A stretch of DNA of 64,000 bases from JABCPE02 sp963516675 (GCA_963516675.1 CAUQBH010000008.1:1-64000), one strand, 5' to 3'; counted from the stretch's first letter, positions 14,652 through 24,502 are shown. Notes: generated by a model from the sequence alone, not told the origin. Translations and numbers: made by a program.

Positions 14652-17240
14652 TTATTTCCCAATCATATTTTTGATTTTATTGAGTTTCATCAGGGCTTCT
14701 ATCGGTGTCAGCGTATTGATGTCTATTTGGGTAAGTTCTTCTCTGATGCTCTCTAAAGCAGGGTCATCCAGCTGAAAGAAAGAAAGCTGAAGATTTTCCT
14801 CGGTCACTCGTTTTATGTTCTCCGTGTTTTGGTCTTGGCTTCTGCTGTCTTCTAGGGTTTTTAGAATTTCTTTTGCTCTATTGACTACTTTCGTAGGCAT
14901 TCCAGCCAGTTTGGCTACATAGATACCAAAGCTGTGCTCGCTGCCTCCTGCGACTAGTTTTCTTAGGAAAATCACATTATTTTTGTTCTCTTGTATAGCG
15001 ATGTGATAGTTTTTAATTCTACTAAAACTATTCTGCATTTCATTTAGTTCGTGATAGTGGGTCGCAAACAGCGTTTTTGGCTGTGTAGGGTGCTGGTGGA
15101 GGTATTCTGCAATAGCCCAAGCGATAGAAATCCCGTCATAAGTGGAAGTTCCTCGCCCAATTTCATCTAGTAGAATGAGGCTTCGCTCTGTGATGTTGTT
15201 CAGAATGTTGGCAGATTCGTTCATTTCCACCATGAAAGTGGATTCTCCAGCCGAAATGTTATCCGATGCTCCCACACGGGTAAATATCCTGTCTAGAACT
15301 CCTATTTCGGCGTGTTTTGCGGGGATGAAACTACCAATCTGCGCCAAAAGACAGATGATGGCTGTTTGTCTCAGAACAGCCGATTTACCAGACATGTTGG
15401 GACCTGTAACCATCATAATCTGCTGGGAATCTCGGTCAAGAAAAATATCATTTGGGATGTATTTTTCGCCCAGAGGGAGGGATTTTTCTATTACAGGGTG
15501 TCTTCCTTCTTGGATGTTTATTGCGAAATCTTCATTTATAATTGGTTTGGTGTAGTTTTCTACAATCGCAAGTTCCGAAAGTCCTACCGCACAGTCTATT
15601 TCTGCAATGGTTTTGGAGTTGTTTTGAATGGTGTCCATATGCACGAGAACTTGCTCTTCTATTTTTTTGTAGAGGAGATGTTCCAGCTGGGTGATTTTTT
15701 CCTCAGCTCCCAGTATCTGTGATTCGTATTCTTTTAGTTCCTCTGTGATGTACCGCTCCGCATTGACCAGCGTCTGTTTTCTTATCCAGTTTTCAGGAAC
15801 TTTGTCTTTATGTGTGTTTCGGACTTCTATGTAATATCCGAAAACATTATTGAAATCTATTTTTAAACTTGAAATTCCTGTTCTTTCGCTCTCGCGCTGG
15901 CACATTTCATCCAAATAGGATTTTCCGCTGTAGAGGAGGTTTCTCAGTTTGTCCAGTTCTTCGGAAACGCCTTCTTTGACTACATTTCCTTTGTTTATAC
16001 TTACAGGAAGTTCCTCATTTAGATGGCTTTGGAGATAATCAATGAGTTCTTTATGGCTATGCAGAGGAGTAATCCAAGCCAAAACATCTGGATAAGGCAG
16101 CAGTAGTTCCTTTATTTTTTCAATGCTTATCAAACTATTACGGAAGTTTCCGAGCTCTTTCGGCGAAATTCTCTCTGCGGCAAGTTTTCCCAGCAGTCGG
16201 TCTAGGTCAGAAATAGATTTTAGAAGGTCGTGGATATTATATTTTAAGTTTTCTTCTTTGTTAAAAAACTCTATCAGAGAGAGTCTTCGGTTGATTTCGT
16301 TTACGGATTTCAGCGGAAGAATCATTCTTCTTCTCAGCAGTCGCCCTCCCATAGGCGTGGTCGTGCGATCTATGATGTCTAGAAGACTTTTGCCTTCACT
16401 ATGGTTGGAATGAATGATTTCCAAATTTCTAAGCGTAAAGCCATCCATCATCAGGTAGTCATCCTGCGGAATGTTTTGTATTTTGGTAATGTGCTGAATG
16501 AGAGCATGATGGGTGTCCTCTACTAAATAGGCAAAAATAGCACCAGCCGCCGTGATGGCCAATGGAAACTCCTCTATGCCGTAGCCTTTCAGCGATTTTG
16601 TTTTGAAATGATTGGTAAGTTTCTCATAAGCAAAAGGATACTGATATGCCCAGTCCTCCAGAGCGAAAGTATTTTTGTCTTTTATTCTGTTTGGAAGTTC
16701 GGTTTTTCGCTGATAGATAATTTCACTAGGGCTGAAGGTATGGATGATGTGCATCAGCTTATCCGAATTTCCTTCCGAAACAAGGAATTCTCCTGTGGAA
16801 ATATCCACCAGAGCCATGCCGTATTTTTCTTTTTCACGATGGATAGACAGCAGAAAATTATTCTCTTTGGTAGTGAGAATCTGCTCATTAAAAGTAACTC
16901 CTGGCGTAACCAGCTCTGTAACGCCCCTTTTTACGATGCCTTTGGTCATTTTTGGGTCTTCCAGTTGGTCACAGATTGCGACACGCAGTCCAGCACGAAC
17001 CAGTTTGGGAAGGTAGGAATTGAGAGAGTGGTGAGGAAAACCAGCCAGCTCGGTATGGGAGCCGCCATTATTTCTCTTTGTGAGAACAATGCCCAAAATC
17101 TGGGAAGTTCGCACAGCATCCTGCCCAAAGGTTTCGTAAAAATCCCCCACACGAAAGAGCAGGACAGCATCTGGATATTTAGCTTTGATGCTGTTGTACT
17201 GAGCCATCAGCGGAGTTTCTTTTTGTGTCGTTTTTGCCAT
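14652..17240 (-). CDS. mutS: DNA mismatch recognition protein MutS
   Basis: 862 residues, normal length. The mismatch-binding Phe-X-Glu motif is at F34-E36 (GDFYETFG). The ATPase Walker A GPNMSGKS is at 613-620, followed by the ABC-type signature region and LLDEIGRGTSTYDG. It binds mismatches and recruits MutL, which is encoded 30 kb away in this window (47098). Single gene with its own probable minus-7 box upstream. Confidence 0.98.
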   Translation of the reverse strand: MAKTTQKETPLMAQYNSIKAKYPDAVLLFRVGDFYETFGQDAVRTSQILGIVLTKRNNGGSHTELAGFPHHSLNSYLPKLVRAGLRVAICDQLEDPKMTKGIVKRGVTELVTPGVTFNEQILTTKENNFLLSIHREKEKYGMALVDISTGEFLVSEGNSDKLMHIIHTFSPSEIIYQRKTELPNRIKDKNTFALEDWAYQYPFAYEKLTNHFKTKSLKGYGIEEFPLAITAAGAIFAYLVEDTHHALIQHITKIQNIPQDDYLMMDGFTLRNLEIIHSNHSEGKSLLDIIDRTTTPMGGRLLRRRMILPLKSVNEINRRLSLIEFFNKEENLKYNIHDLLKSISDLDRLLGKLAAERISPKELGNFRNSLISIEKIKELLLPYPDVLAWITPLHSHKELIDYLQSHLNEELPVSINKGNVVKEGVSEELDKLRNLLYSGKSYLDEMCQRESERTGISSLKIDFNNVFGYYIEVRNTHKDKVPENWIRKQTLVNAERYITEELKEYESQILGAEEKITQLEHLLYKKIEEQVLVHMDTIQNNSKTIAEIDCAVGLSELAIVENYTKPIINEDFAINIQEGRHPVIEKSLPLGEKYIPNDIFLDRDSQQIMMVTGPNMSGKSAVLRQTAIICLLAQIGSFIPAKHAEIGVLDRIFTRVGASDNISAGESTFMVEMNESANILNNITERSLILLDEIGRGTSTYDGISIAWAIAEYLHQHPTQPKTLFATHYHELNEMQNSFSRIKNYHIAIQENKNNVIFLRKLVAGGSEHSFGIYVAKLAGMPTKVVNRAKEILKTLEDSRSQDQNTENIKRVTEENLQLSFFQLDDPALESIREELTQIDINTLTPIEALMKLNKIKNMIGK

Positions 17241-17264
17241 AAAGTGAAATTAGGTTTAAGGGAA

Positions 17265-17272
17265 CAAAATTA
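17265..17272 (-). promoter_or_regulatory. Probable minus-7 box of mutS
   Basis: TAATTTTG on the minus strand, 24 bases before the mutS ATG. No clear TTTG lies at minus-33. Confidence 0.4.
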
Positions 17273-17307
17273 AAGAAGATTTCAATAAAATTTTGTTAAA
17301 AAAGTAT

Positions 17308-17315
17308 TATTTTTG
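17308..17315 (+). promoter_or_regulatory. Probable minus-7 box of the bestrophin gene
   Basis: TATTTTTG on the plus strand, about 38 bases before the ATG at 17353, back to back with the mutS box. No clear minus-33 element. Confidence 0.4.
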
Positions 17316-17352
17316 TGCAAATTTAAACTTTTAGGGCTAAAAAAGATATTAT

Positions 17353-18234
17353 ATGCGGGTATATGATAACAAGCACTGGATATCCATACTGCTGAGTATA
17401 CATAAGTCAGATTCACTAAAAACCTTGAGGTCAGGGATGATTGCCATGGCTGTATATGCGGCAATAGTGGCTTTTTTGGAGATAGAATATTTTAAAATAG
17501 ACAAGGATTCTTCGATTAAAAATATTTCTCTCATCCACACGCTGTTGGGTTTTGTCTTGTCGATGCTTTTGGTTTTCAGGACTAATACTGCCTACGACCG
17601 CTGGTGGGAAGGGCGAAAACTTCTGGGAAGAATGGTAAATGACTCCCGAAATTTTGCCATTAAACTCCATACCATGCTGGACACAGCAGACACCGAAAAT
17701 AGAGACTTTTTTCAGAAATATATTTGTTTTTTCCCTCACTTGCTCAGCAGGCACTTGTCCAAAAAATCCACTAAAATGGAACTGGCACAAGACCAACATC
17801 ATACGGAAGTAGAGCAGCTTCCACATCCGCCTAATGCGCTGATTTGGAGGATACAGGAGAGAATTCAGAAATTATATAAAGAAGGTAAAATATCGGGAGA
17901 GCAGATGCTGATGCTGGACTATCATGCCAGAGGGTTTTTGGAAGTCTGTGGTGGCTGCGAAAGAATCAAAAACACACCAATTCCTTATTCTTATTCATCT
18001 TTTACAAAGAAATTTATCGTTATTTATGTGATTACTCTTCCTATCGCCTATTCTATGAGTATAGGGTATCTTATGGTATTTCTTACTGTTTTCGTATTCT
18101 ATGTGCTGATGAGTATGGAGGTGCTGGCAGAGGAGATAGAGGAGCCGTTTAACAATGATGAAAACGATCTTCCTATGGAGCTGATAGCTCAGAATATAGA
18201 GAAGAATGTAATTCGTATTTTCAGTGAATCCTAA
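17353..18234 (+). CDS. Bestrophin family (RFP-TM) anion channel
   Basis: 293 residues. The start MRVYDNKHWISILLSIHKSD, the hydrophobic stretch MIAMAVYAAIVAFLEI and the signature LLVFRTNTAYDRWWEGRKLLG are those of bacterial bestrophin homologues (formerly UPF0187), four-helix pentameric inner-membrane channels for chloride or other ions. Later parts include GCERIKNTPIPYSY and a C-terminal EEIEEPFNNDENDLPM, all conserved in the family. It is followed after 12 bases by a TrmH-type gene. Confidence 0.93.
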   Translation: MRVYDNKHWISILLSIHKSDSLKTLRSGMIAMAVYAAIVAFLEIEYFKIDKDSSIKNISLIHTLLGFVLSMLLVFRTNTAYDRWWEGRKLLGRMVNDSRNFAIKLHTMLDTADTENRDFFQKYICFFPHLLSRHLSKKSTKMELAQDQHHTEVEQLPHPPNALIWRIQERIQKLYKEGKISGEQMLMLDYHARGFLEVCGGCERIKNTPIPYSYSSFTKKFIVIYVITLPIAYSMSIGYLMVFLTVFVFYVLMSMEVLAEEIEEPFNNDENDLPMELIAQNIEKNVIRIFSES

Positions 18235-18246
18235 AAAATAATTATT

Positions 18247-18777
18247 TTGGTTCAGAAACTTAAATTAGAAGAGCTGGGGAGAATAGATGTAGAAACATTT
18301 AAACAAAGTTCTAAAACTCCTTTGGTTATAGTCCTTGATAATGTGCGCAGTATGCATAATGTAGGAGCGGTATTTCGTACAGCAGATGCTTTTTTGGTAG
18401 AAAAAATCTTACTCTGTGGAATCACTCCACAGCCGCCGCATAGAGAAATCCATAAGGCTGCGCTAGGAGCTACGGAAAGCGTGGATTGGGCTTATTTTGA
18501 GTCTGTTACGGAGGCTCTACAAAGCTTGAAATCAGAAGGATATAGAGTGGTAGGAGTGGAACAAACTACTGGAAGCCAAATGATTACAGAATTTGACTTT
18601 GCGAAGAGCCTAAAATATGCATTGGTTCTTGGTAATGAAGTGGAGGGCATCAGTGATGAGGTTCTTCCGCTCTGTGATGACTTCTTGGAGATACCTCAGC
18701 TGGGGACTAAACACTCTCTAAATGTGAGTGTTTGTGGTGGAATTGTGATGTGGGAATTTTTTAAACACTTGAAATAA
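18247..18777 (+). CDS. TrmH/SpoU family RNA 2'-O-methyltransferase
   Basis: 176 residues. SPOUT methyltransferase with DNVRSMHNVGAVFRTADAF (motif 1), ALVLGNEVEGISDEVL (motif 2) and IPQLGTKHSLNVSVCGGIVMWE (motif 3), forming the trefoil-knot SAM site. The target RNA position cannot be told from sequence. The frame has no ATG between the bestrophin stop and these motifs, so the start is the TTG at 18247 (or another non-ATG codon just after the bestrophin stop, 12 bases upstream). Confidence 0.9.
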   Translation: MVQKLKLEELGRIDVETFKQSSKTPLVIVLDNVRSMHNVGAVFRTADAFLVEKILLCGITPQPPHREIHKAALGATESVDWAYFESVTEALQSLKSEGYRVVGVEQTTGSQMITEFDFAKSLKYALVLGNEVEGISDEVLPLCDDFLEIPQLGTKHSLNVSVCGGIVMWEFFKHLK

Positions 18778-18778
18778 A

Positions 18779-20443
18779 TTGGGACAGGATACGCCTACTT
18801 TTCTGATTTATTCCCTGCATTTTCTTTTGATAATGTTCACCATTTCGGTGGCAGTTTTTCAAAAGGAAATTAGATATAAAAAACTGATTTATAGTATTTT
18901 ATCGGTTTTTTATGCGTGTTTTTTGTATTTGCAGATTTCGTCCATCATAGAGAATGAGACTACACTGAGAATCATCACTCATACTAAGCTCAATATCAGC
19001 TATATACTGTTTTCTTTGGTGTGTTTTCTTTTGCTGATAAATAGAGGAAAACTTGCTTTTTATTTTTGGCTCATTGCCGGAGTTCAGAGCATATTGTATT
19101 ATCTCTCGTTTAATCTGACAGGAACAGGCTTTAATGAAAGTATTCCATTTCACCTGAAAACAGGCATTAAAGGGGCAGGAATAGGGGATTTTTATAAACT
19201 TATCATAGACATCTCTTTATTGGTGGCTTTATTCGTTTTTTCAGCGTTTTTTTGCTTTAAAAATTTTATTAAAAAAGAAACAAAAGATAAAACCATCAAC
19301 GCTAAAATTCCAGTGTTTTTGATGCTGGTTTTATTGGTCTTTAATCCTTTAAACTATGATATTTACCAAACTTATAAAGTAGTGGATGAAGACCCGAAAT
19401 TTTTGTTTAAAGACAATTACCAGCCTCCGAAACAGCCCATAAAAAACGAAACGAAGTATAATTTGGTTTGGATTTATGCAGAGGCTTTTGAGCGAATATA
19501 CCTCAATCAAGAAATTTTCCCTGATCTTGCGCCTAATTTGGCTCAGATGGAGAAAGAATCACTTTCCTTTTCTAATGTTCATCAGGTCTGGGGAACGGGC
19601 TGGACTATCGCAGGGATAGCAAGTTCTCAGTGCGGAGTGCCTCTATATGCGGTGGGGAGAGAGAATAACGACCTCGACCAGCTTCCGAGTTTTCTCCCTA
19701 AAATAAAGGGTGTAGGGAATATACTTGCCGAGGACGGCTACAAAAATATTTTCATACAAGGTTCGCCCAAAGCCTTTGCGGGGAATGATAAATTTTTGGA
19801 AAGTCATGGTTTTCAGATGTTTTCGCTTGAAAATATTGATGAAAAGTATAAAACACCGAGAAATCTCTCTCGCTGGGGACTGAATGATGACAAAACCCTT
19901 GAATTTGCTAAAGAAAAATATAAGGAGTTAAAGTCTAAAAATCAGCCGTTTAGCATTATGATTTCTACGATAAACACTCATAGTCCGAGAGGTTTTGTTC
20001 CGCCAGATTTTAAGAAGAAAAAATATAAAAATGGGCAGAATGTTACCCTGAATGCCCTTCATGTGAGTGATTATTTGATTTCAGAATTTATCAATGAAAT
20101 TAAAAAACTAGATACAGAAAAAAACACCATGATAGTGGTTTCTTCGGATCATCTCACGATGCAAAATATGGTTTCCGAAACGCTGGAACGCCACCCTGAC
20201 CTCCGCCGAAATCTATTTATGATACATTTTCCTGATAAGATTTCACCAAGAATTTCGGAGAGAAATACCTCATCTCTGGACGAGGGAGTCACGGTTTTGA
20301 ATGCTATGGGCTATCCGCTGGAGCGTTTTGGGCTGGGAGTTTCTTTATTCAGCAATGAAAAAAATCTGAAAGAAAAAACACAGAACAAAACGGATGATAT
20401 TCTGAAAAGCTGGAAAAAATATTATTTCCAATTTTGGGAATAG
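18779..20443 (+). CDS. OpgB/LtaS-like membrane phosphoglycerol transferase
   Basis: 554 residues. About five membrane helices in the first ~190 residues are followed by an extracytoplasmic sulfatase-type domain: LVWIYAEAFERIYL (metal and active-site strand), GTGWTIAGIASSQCGVPL (catalytic Thr region, closest to OpgB/MdoB) and MIVVSSDHLTMQ (metal-binding Asp-His). It probably transfers phosphoglycerol or a similar head group to a surface glycan or lipid. The start is TTG at 18779, one base after the TrmH stop; ATG at 18833 would cut into the first helix. Read with the two genes upstream. Confidence 0.85.
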   Translation: MGQDTPTFLIYSLHFLLIMFTISVAVFQKEIRYKKLIYSILSVFYACFLYLQISSIIENETTLRIITHTKLNISYILFSLVCFLLLINRGKLAFYFWLIAGVQSILYYLSFNLTGTGFNESIPFHLKTGIKGAGIGDFYKLIIDISLLVALFVFSAFFCFKNFIKKETKDKTINAKIPVFLMLVLLVFNPLNYDIYQTYKVVDEDPKFLFKDNYQPPKQPIKNETKYNLVWIYAEAFERIYLNQEIFPDLAPNLAQMEKESLSFSNVHQVWGTGWTIAGIASSQCGVPLYAVGRENNDLDQLPSFLPKIKGVGNILAEDGYKNIFIQGSPKAFAGNDKFLESHGFQMFSLENIDEKYKTPRNLSRWGLNDDKTLEFAKEKYKELKSKNQPFSIMISTINTHSPRGFVPPDFKKKKYKNGQNVTLNALHVSDYLISEFINEIKKLDTEKNTMIVVSSDHLTMQNMVSETLERHPDLRRNLFMIHFPDKISPRISERNTSSLDEGVTVLNAMGYPLERFGLGVSLFSNEKNLKEKTQNKTDDILKSWKKYYFQFWE

Positions 20444-20449
20444 ACTGTT

Positions 20450-21649
20450 CTATCTGATTTCTCCATAACCGATAAGCCCATCGTAATTTTTTCCAAAAGG
20501 AGTGTAATACAAGAAAGCCTGATATTGGTTCTGTGTCTGCCAGAAATTCCCATTGATTTCACCAAAATTTAGTTTTCCATTTCGGTCTTTTGTCGCAAGG
20601 ATATAGTTGTAAAATCCCTGTTTTAGGAATATTTTAGCGAAATATTTTTGGCTTTTTGGGTCGTAGTGCATTTTGCTCTCTTCATTAGCCTGATAATCAT
20701 TAAACTGCCCTAAAACATAGATATTTTTCCCTTCCAAAGGATGGCTGTCCAAAGAAAACACCACCCAAGAGTAGTCGCCCTCATAGTCGGCATTTCTTTC
20801 TTGTCCCATGTTATTACTACGGAAATAGAATGCGCCATTTACATCTGGCTGATACTGGTAGCTGAGCGGAGAAGTCCAAGTAGGGAAGAGGTAGGTGTAG
20901 TTCACACCATCGATGTTTTCCGTTCCTGCCACCATGTCGGAGGAGGCATTTATCGTTTTATTATCAAAGTAAGAAAACTCATTATTTCCTTGAAAAACAA
21001 GACTTAACTGCTGAAACATCAGCTGGTTTCCGAAGAGGACAGAGGATGGTTTTAGGTTAAAAATTCCATCATTAAAATTATTATTTTGGATAATGCTTAG
21101 GCTGATAGAATTGATATTTCGGCTGGTTTCTGGGTCGGTAAGGGTGGCTTTGACTTCTACTCTTTGGTTGAGGTTTGGAGTTTTCGTTGCGGTGTATCGG
21201 CTTACATTAAGACCAATTCCTGCTCCATTTTCTGCCACCGAAAATCTCTTCGTGAAAAGTGGTTTTTTCGGCGAATCTTTATAAACTATAAGTTCAAAAT
21301 TTCCCGAAATTTTAGGCTGAATGTCCTTGTTAGGAAAGGTCAGAGAGTAGTGTGTGTAGGCTTGGTGGGTGTTGAAAGAATATTTAAAATTATCAATCAA
21401 TCCGCTCAGTTTTCCAGTCGCAAATTCCGTGAAAAACAATCCGTCATCCTGCCAGTTTCTGTCAAGATGTTTTATCGTATAGCGATAAATCTGGCTGCCG
21501 TTGTCCAAGTCATCAAAACGAAGGACAAGCTGCTCTCCGAACCTTATGACAGGCGTTTCGTCATTGGTTTGTGGATTAAATAGCTGAATGCTTTTAATAT
21601 TCTGCCCAATGGCAAAAACGCCCGAAAACAAGAACAATAGTCTAAACAT
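20450..21649 (-). CDS. Type IX secretion system plug protein (DUF5103)
   Basis: 399 residues with a signal peptide ending FAIGQ. Immunoglobulin-like beta domains: SIQLFNPQTNDETPVIRFGEQLVLRFDD at the start (split in writing: it is the T9SS plug first domain), IYRYTIKHLDRNW, and a C-terminal half with VYVLGQFNDY-like carbohydrate-binding features. The family includes the Plug subunit that closes the periplasmic side of the SprA translocon pore. With the T9SS cargo at 2113-4155 it shows an active type IX pathway. Its ATG overlaps the preceding stop by one base (TAATG). Confidence 0.8.
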   Translation of the reverse strand: MFRLLFLFSGVFAIGQNIKSIQLFNPQTNDETPVIRFGEQLVLRFDDLDNGSQIYRYTIKHLDRNWQDDGLFFTEFATGKLSGLIDNFKYSFNTHQAYTHYSLTFPNKDIQPKISGNFELIVYKDSPKKPLFTKRFSVAENGAGIGLNVSRYTATKTPNLNQRVEVKATLTDPETSRNINSISLSIIQNNNFNDGIFNLKPSSVLFGNQLMFQQLSLVFQGNNEFSYFDNKTINASSDMVAGTENIDGVNYTYLFPTWTSPLSYQYQPDVNGAFYFRSNNMGQERNADYEGDYSWVVFSLDSHPLEGKNIYVLGQFNDYQANEESKMHYDPKSQKYFAKIFLKQGFYNYILATKDRNGKLNFGEINGNFWQTQNQYQAFLYYTPFGKNYDGLIGYGEIR

Positions 21650-23223
21650 TAGGCATTTTTTATAACGGTTAATCTCGCCTTAGTGTGGTAATTTCCTTGT
21701 TTGAAGAAACGAGTGAAAAAGTCTAGTTCTTCTTTTGTATAATTGTTTTTCTTGAAGAAAGAAATCTTTTTCTCGCTCACTTCTATGCTGTAGTCCAGAA
21801 TTTCTTTGGAGTAGAAATTCGCCAAGAAGATTTGGTAAAAATCTTGGTCGATTCTGTCTTTATTCAAGAATTTATTTTGTTTAATACAAAAAGCGTTTTC
21901 TATGTTAGAATAAACCTCAAAACCAGAATTGATATTATGGAAAACTACCATCACAGTATCTGGTTTTTCTTCTTCTTTGTCTGCTTTTGGCTTGTATTTT
22001 TTCACGGCTTTTTCTTTTTCCTCTGCGGATAGACCAGCAGTTTCTGTGAAGAAGTCAAAATATCTGTTCATAAAGTCATCCACCTCATCTTTTTTGAGGA
22101 ATACGATAGGAACGCCCTTGTTATAGATAAGGAACGCTTCGTGGTGTTCTTTTAGGTTTTCACGGATAAGAGCTTGGTCTTCCATGAAACTTAGCGATTC
22201 TTTGGAATGGATGTTTTGTTTTTCTTTTTCTATGAAATCCTCGTTGTAGTCGCTCATGATGGAAACTCCTGAGAACCACCATTCTTTATGCCATTCTACG
22301 ATGCCCATGAAGATGATGCTTTTTTCCTTTAAATCTTTGTGTTTAGGAAAAGAAGATTTCAGAAGTTTGAATTTCTTATCGGTAGCGATATGTTTTATTT
22401 TAAGGTGTTTTTCATCTTCGCCAAGGAAAAGGAAACTTCCCTGAACTCTCGGAGACATTTTTTCTAAATCCTTTGCTACAGGATGTTTTTTACCCAAAAT
22501 CAGAACAGCCCATTCCTTTGCAGAAAGCGCAAGGAGAGAGGTGCAGGCCTCGTGGATGAATCTGTCTCGGTTGTCATCCAAGGTAGCTTCTACTCTTCGT
22601 CCTGCTTCCATGATTTCCACCTCTTGTCTCAGTAGAGCGAAACCTGTATCTGGGAAGAATAGATAAGTTTTGGTAAGGATATTATTGAGAAGTCTTCTTA
22701 CTTCGTAGTAGTCTTGGGTAGGCTCTATTTGGTAAGTTTCTCTCAGTAAATCGTTTTCTGGAGCGTATTCGTACTCGGTTTCCAAGATACCCACCAGTCC
22801 TTCAGAAATGCTTTGTATAAAAGGATCGTGAGGATTGAGCAGGATATTCTTGTTCACAGTATTGATGAAATACCAAACCAAAAATTTCACATCTTGGATA
22901 TTAACCTCGCCTTCTACATAGTTTTTGTCTGTTTCGTAGAATGGTAGCGGTTTACCGTAAAGCTCTTTATGTTTTTTGATGAAAGAATTCCATACTTCAG
23001 ACCCAGAAATGATGTCTTCTAAATAAGAAGTCAGAAACATACAAAACAAAGAAATCCCTTCTTCTCTTATGAAATTCTGCAAAGGAAGATGAAACTCTTT
23101 TTCGTAGATTTTATCGTTAATTTCATTGCTTATTCCTAAAAAATAAAGGTCGGATTTAGCTGTTTTGTTATAAGGTTTTATTTCTTGCCAGTCTTCTAAT
23201 AAAATTCTTTTCTGTGCTGCCAT
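21649..23223 (-). CDS. Uncharacterised protein, DUF3843-like
   Basis: 524 residues from the ATG at 23223 (MAAQKRILLEDWQEIKPY). The open frame runs further upstream to 23493, but that part is antisense to the polymerase IV gene and lies before a good minus-7 box at 23254-23247, so I exclude it. The start (DWxxxxPY with a following YFLGISNEI) recalls DUF3843 of Bacteroidota; function unknown. It is cytoplasmic, with no signal peptide or helices through the membrane, and Lys/Glu-rich. It overlaps the T9SS plug gene by one base. Confidence 0.75.
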   Translation of the reverse strand: MAAQKRILLEDWQEIKPYNKTAKSDLYFLGISNEINDKIYEKEFHLPLQNFIREEGISLFCMFLTSYLEDIISGSEVWNSFIKKHKELYGKPLPFYETDKNYVEGEVNIQDVKFLVWYFINTVNKNILLNPHDPFIQSISEGLVGILETEYEYAPENDLLRETYQIEPTQDYYEVRRLLNNILTKTYLFFPDTGFALLRQEVEIMEAGRRVEATLDDNRDRFIHEACTSLLALSAKEWAVLILGKKHPVAKDLEKMSPRVQGSFLFLGEDEKHLKIKHIATDKKFKLLKSSFPKHKDLKEKSIIFMGIVEWHKEWWFSGVSIMSDYNEDFIEKEKQNIHSKESLSFMEDQALIRENLKEHHEAFLIYNKGVPIVFLKKDEVDDFMNRYFDFFTETAGLSAEEKEKAVKKYKPKADKEEEKPDTVMVVFHNINSGFEVYSNIENAFCIKQNKFLNKDRIDQDFYQIFLANFYSKEILDYSIEVSEKKISFFKKNNYTKEELDFFTRFFKQGNYHTKARLTVIKNA

Positions 23224-23246
23224 CTTTCTTCTTTTTTTTGTTTCCA

Positions 23247-23254
23247 CAAAGATA
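23247..23254 (-). promoter_or_regulatory. Minus-7 box of the DUF3843-like gene
   Basis: TATCTTTG on the minus strand, 23 bases before the ATG at 23223. It fixes the gene start downstream of itself. Minus-33 element not clear. Confidence 0.5.
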
Positions 23255-23395
23255 ATAAAATATCTCCACCTAAATATCTGAAAAATATCATACTTTCTAA
23301 AGGGAGCTGAGTAAAATTCATAACGGATTTTTGCAGTAAAATATTGAGGAAAAAAACTATCTTTACACGGAATAAATAGAATTTTCTCTAAAGCA

Positions 23396-24502
23396 ATGGA
23401 CACCTCTGAAAATAAGATAATCCACATCGATATGGACGCTTTCTTTGCTTCCGTAGAGCAGCTGGACTGTCCAGAGCTTAGAGGGCAACCCATCGCTGTG
23501 GGTGGTGCAGGGAATAGAGGTGTGGTAGCGGCAGCAAGCTATGAAGCGAGGAAATACGGCGTTCGTAGTGCGATGAGCGGTGCGAAGGCAAGGAAACTCT
23601 GCCCAGACCTTATCTTTGTTTCGCCTCGTTTTGAGCGGTATAAAGAAATCTCTCTGCAAATCCGCGAAATCTTCTATGAATACACTGATTTGGTCGAGCC
23701 GCTTTCCCTCGATGAGGCGTATCTGGATGTGACTTTTAACAAGAGAAATAATCCCTCTGCTACGAACATTGCCAAGGAAATTCGGAAAAAAATTTTTGAA
23801 AAAACAGGATTGACCGCCTCGGCAGGTGTGTCTGTCAATAAATTCATCGCCAAAATAGCCAGTGATTATAAGAAACCTAACGGGCAGACTACTATAAAAC
23901 CCAATAAAATCATTCCGTTTTTGGACAGCCTTGATATTAGAAAATTCTACGGAATCGGCAAGGTAACTGCCGAAAAAATGTATGCTCTCGGTATTTTTAC
24001 AGGAAAAGATTTGAGGGAAAAATCACTACAGTTTCTGCAAAGTCATTTTGGGAATAGTGGACTTTATTATTATGAAATTGCGAGAGGAATCCATAGAAGT
24101 CCCGTAAATCCTGTCCGAATTGCGAAATCCATAGGCGTGGAGCGGACTTTCGAGCATGATGAACAGCACCAGACACACCTGCTGACACCTTTGGAAGTGC
24201 TTTCCAAAGAGCTGGAACAAAGGCTCAAAAAACGAAATCTCTCAGGGCGAACCATTACTTTGAAAATAAAATACAGCGATTTTACTACGCAGACACGGAG
24301 CAAAACATTAGCAAAATTTGTTTCAGACCAAAGTATGCTTTTTCGTATTGGCGAGGAGCTTTTGTTTCAGGAAAATTTGAAAAATTCGGTAAGATTATTA
24401 GGGCTTTCCGTATCTAATCTGAATGTTTGGGAAAAACAAAACCAGCCAAAATACATTCAGCTTCAGTTTGAGTTTCCGCCTCACGAGAGAAAAACCGGAT
24501 AA
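23396..24502 (+). CDS. dinB: DNA polymerase IV (Y family)
   Basis: 368 residues. The catalytic motifs of Y-family polymerases are present: HIDMDAFFASVEQ with D12, and SLDEAYLD with D106-E107. A helix-hairpin-helix region (IRKFYGIGKVTAEKM) and a little-finger domain (LSGRTITLKIKYSDF) follow. It carries out error-prone translesion synthesis. It is divergent from the DUF3843-like gene and convergent with the VIT-family gene. No SOS box that I can recognise. Confidence 0.96.
   Translation: MDTSENKIIHIDMDAFFASVEQLDCPELRGQPIAVGGAGNRGVVAAASYEARKYGVRSAMSGAKARKLCPDLIFVSPRFERYKEISLQIREIFYEYTDLVEPLSLDEAYLDVTFNKRNNPSATNIAKEIRKKIFEKTGLTASAGVSVNKFIAKIASDYKKPNGQTTIKPNKIIPFLDSLDIRKFYGIGKVTAEKMYALGIFTGKDLREKSLQFLQSHFGNSGLYYYEIARGIHRSPVNPVRIAKSIGVERTFEHDEQHQTHLLTPLEVLSKELEQRLKKRNLSGRTITLKIKYSDFTTQTRSKTLAKFVSDQSMLFRIGEELLFQENLKNSVRLLGLSVSNLNVWEKQNQPKYIQLQFEFPPHERKTG

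Noticed and set aside
16608..17273. Long plus-strand frame inside mutS
   Set aside because: It is antisense to well-conserved MutS codons, has no recognisable protein features and no promoter of its own.
23224..23493. N-terminal extension of the DUF3843-like frame
   Set aside because: It is antisense to the first codons of DNA polymerase IV and lies upstream of the minus-7 box at 23247-23254. The real start is the ATG at 23223.
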